Assembly (NCBI GenBank): GCA_024196135.1 | Contig: JAMQCK010000877.1 | Location: forward strand, 1 to 14,540 | Reading direction: 5' to 3' | DNA: 14,540 nucleotides | Source: Pleurotus ostreatus/Saccharomyces cerevisiae fusant | Lineage: Eukaryota > Opisthokonta | Part shown: piece by piece, positions 8,161-14,540 of the stretch | Layout: each line of letters starts with the position of its first letter | How positions within the stretch are numbered: position 1 is the first letter of the stretch | The notes under the pieces: generated by a model | The model's database searches: none | The model's input: the letters and a program-made list of their open reading frames with translations, nothing else | What the model was told of the DNA's origin: nothing | Program-made: the position numbers and the translations under genes

Positions 8161-9775
8161 CACGATAACATGCGATGGGTCCCATAGTTTGGCCGTCTTT
8201 CACCCATCTACTTGTCGCACAGCGAGGGACATCAGGATGCGGGCGAACGCGCGACGCCTCAACCACCTTGCCACTCAGGCAGCAAAGCAGTCTCATCGGC
8301 GTCGCGCACCCGCCCACTGGACACCCACCCACCCATCGAGGTGGGTGCAAAAGCACTGGCAACACTCGAGGGCCCGAACGATGACGGGTCTCGCCGTCGT
8401 TGGCGCAGCCGCCTATCTGGCAGCTGTGACAACGACGGAGATAGGCGGCTGCGCCAACGACGGCAGTGTCGACCCATCTACCATTATCACGTCGCTCGGC
8501 TGGCGATCCTCTGGCGAACATAGCAAGCAAGCGCGACACGAATGCCGCGGCAGCATGCCTTGAGAGGGCTGGTGCCGACGCTATCCTAGTAGCCGCTTGC
8601 GCGGGATGTCCGACGACGAGGGTCACAAGGTCCCGACGAAAGCTCTGAAATGGTCGTCAATACTAGCGAGGGTAAGCGAAACCACTTAGACCTATACCCG
8701 TTCGCCGAGCGCCCGTGAAGACACCCAACTACTAGGGTTGGACACACGCCCACCGATCGAGGTGTGTGAATTAACACGCTACGCTCGAGGGCCCGGGCAG
8801 GGTCTCGCCGTCGTTGGCGGTGACTGCTTATCCGGCAGCCCCGGCGACGACGGCAGAGGCGACCCATCTACCATTAACGCGTCGCACGGTGAAGGCCCCC
8901 CTTTCGAGCATAGCACATACGCCCAACCAGTCATTCGAAACGGATGGTCGAGCGCATCTGCCTTGAGGGGGTCCATCCGACGTTATCCAGGTAGCCGGTT
9001 GGGCGTGTGTCCGAAGAGCCGACGCAAAAGCGCTGGAGGCGCGAAGGGGCTCCAGAGACTGCCGTCGATGTCGACAGGATGCAGCGGGTACGCCGCATCC
9101 AATTAGCGTCGCGACTTGACGGCGTTCTCCGCTAACTGTGGGCCTATATAGCAAGTCAGTAAGACGATGGGAAGCATCGAAAGCCCTGTCAAGGGCATGA
9201 AAGGGTTCCAAAAATTGCCGGCAAGTATAGCATAACCGCAGAGGCAGGGATCCGTTCGTTGAGTGTCGTCGACAGACAACTACTAGGATATGCCTCGAAC
9301 GACCACGTATACTGTGCCGGGCACAAGGCGCCACACATCATACACCCGCTCTGCCCCCCGCCTTGCAGCGAGTGGTATCAGCAGAGGTGTACGATGGTGA
9401 CAGCGAGCGAGCGCGCAACGTCTCCACCGTCTGGTCCCTCTCGCCATAGTGATAGTGACAGACGGCTTCAACGACGCCACGAACTCACTCGCGGTGGACA
9501 ACCACCCACCCATCGAGGTGTGTGATGACACGCGACGCTCGAGGGCCCAAACGATGACGGGGCTCGCCATCGTTGGCTTAGCCGCCTACCCAGCGACCAA
9601 GGCAACGACGGCAGCGGCGGCCCATCTACCATTATCGCGTCGCACAGCTGGCAGAACCCCTTTCATACCTAGCAAGCGCGCACAACCGCCATGCGACATG
9701 GACAGTCGAACGCGCCTGCCAAGAGGAGGCCTTATCCGACGTTATCCTAGTAGCCGGTTGGGTAGTAAGTCCGCA
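8161..9775 (+). repeat. Array of three degenerate repeat units in copy B
   Basis: Units lie at about 8161-8600, 8611-9030 and 9385-9775, each with CATCGAGGTG, CTCGAGGGCCC (8365-8375, 8784-8794, 9538-9548), the GTCGTTG...CAACGAC inverted pair, CCCATCTACCATTA and TTATCC-GTAGCC. Order and identity match units 1, 2 and 4 of copy A. The spacer 9040-9380 matches the copy A block around 2820-3060. No supported gene is present; open frames crossing the units look incidental. Confidence 0.8.
8393..8464. repeat. Perfect 26-bp inverted repeat (hairpin/cruciform-prone)
   Basis: Arms 8393-8418 and 8439-8464 are exact reverse complements over 26 bp, separated by a 20-nt loop. They begin GCCGTCGTTGG and end CCAACGACGGC. 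The other units keep only the outer ~10 bp of this pairing (GCCGTCGTTG/CAACGACGGC), so the long perfect stem is specific to this unit. Confidence 0.9.
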
Positions 9776-10371
9776 GATGAGGGGTCGAAGAAAGCACAGG
9801 CCGTCCTTTATATGCAGCGGTGGCGGGAAGCCGGACCGCCAATCGATATAACCCATTTGGCAAGTTCGGTCAACTTCTTTGGATTTTTGACCCTCATGGC
9901 TCTACCCCAAGTTGTTGGCTGTGCACAACGTCTTCTTGGTCTTCAAATCTCATGTGAGTCGGGCGTGGTCAATTCAACATCTCTCAGAACTCATATGCAC
10001 TATCACAGCCCCCACCACTCAACAGCAGCTATTGACACTCAAGCTACCAAGCTTGGTCCATCGGCGCCATGCCGCACTATGCGGATTGACCTGGTCTCAA
10101 GCCTCACCCCTCCCTGCGGTGCCGGCGGAATCAGACTATGAACAGCTTCTGTCACAGTAAGGCGGTACCTCGTGGCGCTCCAGAAGCATTGACATTACGA
10201 CGACGACACAAAGGTGTCTACAGATGGAGATTCCTCATGGGCGCTTACCTGCAGGTCCTGCCCGCTAAATCTGGCTTTTTTGACCTTCCTGTACTGCGGG
10301 TGGTCGTGGGCCATGAAGCTACATGGGAATTTGTGTCGTCGGGCAGCGCCTCGTCAAAAAGCAAGTTCGCA

Positions 10372-10377
10372 TATAAG
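10372..10377 (+). promoter_or_regulatory. TATA-like box of LRR-like gene, copy B
   Basis: TATAAG (context CGCATATAAGAGTG) lies about 80 bp before the proposed ATG at 10454, in a block nearly identical to copy A. Function is inferred from position and conservation. Confidence 0.4.
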
Positions 10378-10453
10378 AGTGTGCGGTATGGGTTCATCGT
10401 CCTAACCGACTACCCACCCCATTTATCAGTAACACAAGAAACTCGCGATCAGA

Positions 10454-11487
10454 ATGGGACGTGCTCAGAAGAAGAGTCAGACCGAGAAGAAGAATCGTCT
10501 GCCCGGGAAGATCGACTATACATTATCGGAGGCGTGAGTTGACTACACCATCCCTCATATCGTCTGCTTATGCACACCGTCTTGAATTAGCCATATTGGC
10601 CGTAATCCTGGTCTCACCAAGGCGCAGAACCGGATGCACGTTTTGGCTGCCCAGAGCAAGCTTCCGGCCCGGGAATCAGGTATGCTTCGTGCTTAACAGT
10701 CCTCCGTCCGTCTCAATTGTCACCAGTCCAACCTCCAACCTCGGTCGCGAGGTTTTCTCCTCAATTTTCAGCATCTTTCACGAACCGCGTGGTGCCAGTG
10801 GCCAATGTGGGAGGCATCCTTCGAGCGTTCGAGCGCTTCAGGGCGAGAGGCATACCTGCCTATGGCTTCACGGTACAGCACAGCCTCACATCGTGCTCGG
10901 GGGTGCGGATTCCACGCGAAGTAGACGCACGGGGCCTCGTCTCGTTCGTCGTCAACGGCGAGGCCATCGTCAACGACTTGGCGCGAGAGCAACTTGGCCT
11001 TTTCATCACTGCAGCGGACGCACCAAACATGGTCAGCGCCCGGGTTGCCCTACCTGGCAAGCCAGATCTGTTCATGGAGCGCGCGCTCTTCGTATTCTTG
11101 CGCAAGGCAGGTGGTGCACTCACGCATCTCAGCCTCAACCTCTGCTTCATCGATAAAGACGCTCTCAAGGGGTATCTGACGAGCGAAGGAGCCGCCCGCC
11201 TCGTCTCTCTCGAGATAGAATCCAACTCGAAAGTCCAGGACTACATCCTCGAAGCTCTGATGTGCCCGCTGTCGCATTGTTTCCCCAACTTGCAACGCCT
11301 CTGCTTGCGCCTCAAGAAGTTGGAAGTCGACCTGCTCGTCGCGGCCCTGTGGCAACGCCATCATTGGCAGGGGGTCCAAGCTCCCCTCCACGTCGAGACT
11401 GCGGCAAAGGTCGAAGCCGAGTCGCGCGCAGAGGCGCTTGCGTTGGGCGTCACCTTCTGCGCGCCGGATGTCTTTCGCCATGTTTGA
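10454..11487 (+). CDS. LRR-like protein of unknown function, element copy B (309 aa)
   Basis: Exons 10454-10533, 10591-10679 and 10727-11487, with introns of 57 and 47 nt, exactly as in copy A. The same basic N-terminus and C-terminal leucine-rich segments are present, and no F-box or catalytic motif is recognised. In exon 2, 6 of 8 nucleotide differences from copy A are synonymous; in exon 1, 4 of 7 are. This supports both the frame and the splice sites. The most divergent stretch is around residues 178-215 (for example AFKEYLLDE in A against ALKGYLTSE in B), between conserved leucine-rich segments. The stop at 11485-11487 is shared. A long open frame on the opposite strand (11050-11685) is a by-product of codon composition. 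Both copies may be functional paralogues; expression is unknown. Confidence 0.65.
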
Positions 11488-11699
11488 TTCTATGTACTTC
11501 CGCCTATCCCATTGTGTATGCTTACCGGACTTTCTCCTCCTCCAACTCACGTACTTCACGAACTCATGTCTGTTGTAATGTCGTCGAAGTGTAGCGCTGT
11601 CATTGAATTCAAGACTTATGATATGGTAACTTACCCTCCTGAGCGAAGATTTCGAGAAAGCGACCTGAGCAAGCTGTAGCCGCATTCACTACGCTACGG

Positions 11700-11930
11700 A
11701 ATATGCAAACGCCCGAGCGATGACCGAGTTTCGCTGTCGCTGGCACGACTCAGACTTGCCTGCGTGACAGCTGAGGTCAACGACAGCACTGGCGTCGCAC
11801 CTGAGTCATTGTTCCCCTTGCGAATATAGCAAGCACGCATGGCTCTCGTACAAGACGGGTAGCCGCAAGCGCTCGCTTTTGAAGAGGCCGTATTTAAGAC
11901 AGTCCTATAATCCGGCTGCCAGCTATTGCT
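11700..11930 (+). repeat. Eroded repeat-unit relic outside copy B
   Basis: Immediately past the outer edge of copy B, the sequence resembles the array unit: CGAGCGATGACC (unit GAACGATGACG), TCGCTGTCGCTGGC (unit TCGCCGTCGTTGGC), GTCAACGACAGCA, GCGTCGCAC, CCCCTTGCGAATATAGCAAG (unit CCCCTTTCAAACCTAGCAAG), then a TATAATCCGGCTGCC-like end. It is far more diverged than any unit in the arrays. Nothing similar was seen in the helicase flank of copy A. Confidence 0.55.
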
Positions 11931-12563
11931 ACCAACGTCTTCGGGATTTCTATGCGCTGCCGCAAGGTCCAAACAGGTGGCTTGAAGTTGAAGGGCCTTT
12001 GAAAGCGGCGAATTTGTAGTAGCACAGTCTCGACTCTGAGTTTTCGACATGTGCCTCTTCAGAGGGGTACAATGAGGGACCACAAGAGCGCCATCCACCC
12101 ACGGCTAAGTCCACTCCGCACATGGCCTGTGACACGGATCCCGTCACATCACGCACCCGTCACACCCCCGTCACGTCGTCCGTGGAGATTTGTGCTCGAT
12201 CAACAGACAGCGTCCGCCGACCCTCAAGGTGAGCCCATGCCCGACTTTCTGGCCGTCCTGCTGCTCGGGGAGTGTATGGAGGGACGTGGAGAGTGCGTTG
12301 GGTGGATTTGGTGCAGTGGGAGAGGTTGGAAGGGGTGGATTTGGGTGGGAGGGGGTGGATGACGGGTTTGGGACTTGGCGATGGAAGTCCCTTGCCAAAG
12401 CGACATCGCTCACACCACCCTCTCGCTGTGTCCTCGAGACAATCTCCGGCATACTCTTGCGACACCCTCGACCCCACCGCGATATACGGCTCTCGAGCAG
12501 CAGGATTGGCTGGATCATCTAGGAGGATCGATCACTGACTTTTGACCCGCAGACTTTCCAGCA
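11931..12563 (+). promoter_or_regulatory. Upstream region of the uL23 gene
   Basis: No protein gene is supported here. Notable are three CCGTCAC motifs (12141-12147, 12157-12163, 12168-12174), the first two within CCGTCACA. That differs by one base from the HomolD element CAGTCACA used by ribosomal-protein promoters in several fungi. A G-rich tract follows at 12290-12360. The start-codon context is CAGCAATGGC. Regulatory roles are inferred from position and motif similarity. Confidence 0.45.
12332..12355 (+). promoter_or_regulatory. Canonical G-quadruplex motif upstream of uL23
   Basis: G-runs GGGG (12332-12335), GGG (12343-12345), GGG (12347-12349) and GGGGG (12351-12355), with loops of 7, 1 and 1 nt, satisfy the G3+N1-7 pattern. 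It lies on the coding strand about 210 bp before the uL23 ATG, within a tract that repeats GGTGGATTTGG-like words. Confidence 0.6.
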
Positions 12564-13467
12564 ATGGCACCAGCAAAATCAGCCAAGGCGGCGGCCCCCA
12601 AGAGTGCGTATCTGAAACTCTGCGGCGCGAACGACTCCTCCTTCAAGCACTATACGTCCCACTCTTCTTAATTCCCCGATCGCGACAATGCCATATCCTG
12701 CACTGTCCCTTACCACCTTGTCGTCCAAACCTCCTTCCCCTGGCTTCCATTACATCTTCATCTCCCACCACATACTGACATTGACCTCAGCAAAAGACAC
12801 GAAGGCCAAGCTGGCGAAGAAGGCGGCGCTGCAGGGCGTGCACTCGCACTCTTCGCGCAAGCCGCGCTTCTCGGTGTCCTTCCACCGGCCGAAGACGCTG
12901 CGCCTGCCGCGCGAGCCGAAGTACCCGCGGAAGAGCGTTCCCCATGCGCCGCGGATGGACCAGTTCAGGACGATTGTCAGGTGAGTATTCGGGTGTAAGG
13001 GTGACCACCAAAGAGCAGGGAACGCTAACGCAAGTCCTTCATAGCCCCTTGAACACTGAGTCGGCGATGAAGAAGATCGAGGAGCACAACACGCTCGTGT
13101 TCATCGTGGACTTGAAGGCGAACAAGCGTCAGATCAAGGACGCGGTGAAGAAGCTGTACGACGTCCAGGCTGCGCGGGTGAACACGCTCATCCGGTACGT
13201 GTTGATCTGGCCCTTCATCCCTTTTCCGCTAGTCGAGGGACCCTGGCGACGCCGATATCTCGTGTCGATCATGTTTCCTCGCGTTGTCCCCCATTTGTGC
13301 TAGCCGGATGCCCTGCTTACGCTTTTGCAGTCCCGATGGCACGAAGAAGGCGTACGTTCGCCTGACGGCGGACCACGACGCGCTCGACGTTGCGAACAAG
13401 GTGAGGATCACTAGTGAGAACATGCGCGATGCAGTACTGACGATAACGATAGATCGGCTTCATATAA
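12564..13467 (+). CDS. RPL25: 60S ribosomal protein uL23 (L23a/L25), 154 aa
   Basis: Exons 12564-12603, 12791-12980, 13045-13194, 13331-13400 and 13453-13467, with introns of 187, 64, 136 and 52 nt and consistent phases. The protein has the Ala/Lys-rich eukaryotic N-terminal extension ([13 protein letters not shown]). The core family sequence follows: [70 protein letters not shown] and the [15 protein letters not shown] loop. It ends [12 protein letters not shown], encoded partly by a 15-nt last exon. uL23 sits at the peptide exit tunnel, binds 25S rRNA and docks SRP and nascent-chain factors. Length matches the family. The first intron is longer than the others; I found no box C/D or H/ACA snoRNA signature in it. 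Identification is secure. Confidence 0.98.
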
Positions 13468-14363
13468 GCCTTGTACTTCGCGAGATGGCATACGTTAATC
13501 GGGTCTCTTGCTTGTGCTGTCATCACTCATTGTCGTCGTCTATGCTGTATGCCCATGCATCTATAAATGCAACCATGCCTTCATATGGTCAGGATAGTTT
13601 TCAGTTCTGAGTGAATGCCCGGGTGCGAGAATCAAGCGGGTTCCATTGCGGATGTGACGTGTGGTAGGGCTAGTGAGGGTGGGCCGCGGCCATGGTGGCC
13701 ACCTTGGGCCCATCGGGAGAGGCAACGCCCACGCTATAGCGCTATCAACGGGCACAAGGGGGGCTTGAAGGTGAGCTGAGGCGGCCACGCTGTGCGGCTG
13801 CGGGGATTGATCGGGTCGGTGAAATTGACGGCGAGGGCATGCGAGCGAGTTGGGTAAACTGAAGGTCGCATGGCAACAACCCAGGCAAGGCTGAGGAGCA
13901 GGAGCTGCTGCGGGTCTGGGTTGTCCGTCCTTGGTTTGAAGACACCGTGTCCGCCCTGCGAGCTCAGCGGCGCTACACCTCTTCAGCATCGTCCGCCTCT
14001 GCCTTGTGCGCATCACAAGAAGAAGCCCGCGTTCACGCCCCGTCACGACGGCAGGGCCATCAGCAAACAAGATCAAACAGACCGTTGTCCCTGTTTTGCT
14101 TCTTTTCCTCTTCGCTGTCGCTAGACTTGTCCTCTATAACCTGCGGCCTTGCCGTCGTTGCTGCGCCCCTCCGGTGGTCCTCCTGCCTCCGCGACGCCGA
14201 CGAGCAATCGCCCCCATCGGCACCCGCGCCGAAATACCTAGCCGCTACCCAGCGCCCCACGTTCCTTTCGCCCACGCTCGACAGCAACACCCACCACCGA
14301 CAACACAATAACACGGACTTGAATCCGTTCCCCCCTCCAACACATACACTCTGAAGACTTGAC
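13468..14363. other. Intergenic region between uL23 and the secreted-protein gene
   Basis: About 900 bp without a supported gene. It should hold the uL23 3' UTR and the promoter and C/A-rich leader (about 14260-14363) of the next gene. A long minus-strand open frame at 13561-14076 has Pro/Arg-rich low-complexity content and no family features, so it is not called. Small palindromes (ATAGCGCTAT at 13735-13744, a GGCCATGGTGGCC-like stretch near 13689) have no evident role. Confidence 0.5.
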
Positions 14364-14517
14364 ATGCTCGTTCAATCCTTTATCACGCTCCTCGCTCTCA
14401 TCGCATACTCCGTCCAGCTTGCTGACGCCCATGTCCCGACACCATTTGACCACAAGCGGGGCATGGTCAAGCGCGTTGGCCGGAGGGATGCGATAGAGAC
14501 CGTATACCGACGTGACG
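14364..14517 (+). CDS. Small secreted protein, first exon (3' partial)
   Basis: The ATG at 14364 opens a 51-codon exon. A hydrophobic signal peptide (MLVQSFITLLALIAYSVQLADA) is followed by HVPTPFDHKR and further dibasic sites (HKR, VKR, GRR, YRR), which look like Kex2-type processing sites. At 14518 a GTGCGT donor, the type used in neighbouring genes, suggests splicing to an exon beyond the window. Without splicing, the frame ends 11 nt later at TGA (14526-14528), giving a 54-aa product. The family is not recognised. A CA-rich leader precedes the start, in keeping with a fungal gene. Signal peptide is clear; everything else is tentative. Confidence 0.6.
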
Positions 14518-14540
14518 GTGCGTGCTGATCGGTGCGCAAT

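Larger units (their letters stand above)
8150..11688 (+). repeat. Copy B of the ~4-kb repeated element (inverted relative to copy A)
   Basis: This copy reads in plus orientation and is homologous to the reverse complement of about 458-4535. Similarity begins near the GCAC/GGGTCCCA stretch (about 8161-8184) and ends at GCCGCATTCA (11679-11688). It contains three repeat units, a conserved middle block, the leader with ATATAAGAG, and the complete LRR-like gene. Divergence from copy A is spread over the whole length, including the introns and array, which argues against a collapsed or mirrored assembly error. No transposition enzyme, terminal repeat or target-site duplication was recognised. Confidence 0.85.

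Noticed and set aside
9449..10141. 230-codon plus-strand open frame crossing unit 3 and the spacer of copy B
   Set aside because: Part of it repeats in copy A (2198-2707), but its sequence is that of the repeat unit, other units break the frame, and the two copies diverge completely at the 3' part.
11050..11685. 211-codon open frame on the minus strand, opposite the LRR-like gene of copy B
   Set aside because: It is antisense to a well-supported exon, and in copy A the equivalent frame is shorter and interrupted. It reflects codon composition.
458..11688. Composite transposon carrying RPAP3 and GH43 between two mobile copies
   Set aside because: No transposase or matching terminal repeats were found, and the enclosed genes are ordinary fungal genes. 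The brackets alone do not show that the island moves.
12604..12790. snoRNA in the long first intron of uL23
   Set aside because: Ribosomal-protein introns often host snoRNAs, but I found no C box (RTGATGA), no paired C'/D' set and no H/ACA layout.
13561..14076. 171-codon minus-strand open frame after uL23
   Set aside because: Low-complexity Pro/Arg-rich content, no family features, and overlap with the expected uL23 3' UTR and the next gene's upstream region.

Overview
The window looks like nuclear DNA of a filamentous basidiomycete. Introns are short (47-64 nt in most cases) and numerous, with GTGAGT/GTATGT/GTGCGT-type donors and CAG/TAG acceptors. The genes are compact and GC-rich, and include a multi-exon uL23 ribosomal protein gene, a secreted GH43 arabinanase and an R2TP-type RPAP3 homologue. 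No species can be named from the sequence alone.

Layout, left to right: (1) 1-359, the last three exons of a DEAH/RHA-type RNA helicase reading rightward. (2) About 458-4535, copy A of a ~4-kb repeated element in minus orientation. It holds an intact three-exon gene for a 309-aa LRR-like protein of unknown function (663-1696) and an array of four ~0.4-kb degenerate repeat units (about 2385-4430). (3) 4689-7914, an unduplicated island with two divergent genes: an RPAP3-like Hsp90/R2TP cochaperone (minus, five exons) and a secreted GH43 endo-arabinanase (plus, nine exons including two micro-exons). They share a ~530-bp intergenic region. (4) About 8150-11688, copy B of the same element in plus orientation, with its own intact LRR-like gene (10454-11487) and three repeat units, one carrying a perfect 26-bp hairpin. 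(5) About 11700-11930, an eroded extra repeat unit just outside copy B. (6) 12564-13467, uL23 (five exons), preceded by three CCGTCAC motifs and a canonical G-quadruplex motif. (7) 14364 to the right edge, the first exon of a small secreted protein gene.

The main structural feature is the pair of long inverted, diverged copies (A and B) bracketing the RPAP3/GH43 island. The LRR-like genes point outward and the repeat arrays point inward. I identified no transposase, integrase, reverse transcriptase or Rep/helicase in the copies. Both carry the same gene with identical exon and intron lengths, and in exons 1-2 the differences are mostly synonymous, so the gene has been kept functional since the copies split. 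The bracketed and flanking genes are ordinary housekeeping or secreted-enzyme genes and show no functional link to the repeats.

Exon boundaries were worked out by hand from reading frame, splice signals and protein-family knowledge. Repeat boundaries come from eye alignment and should be read as plus or minus tens of bases.
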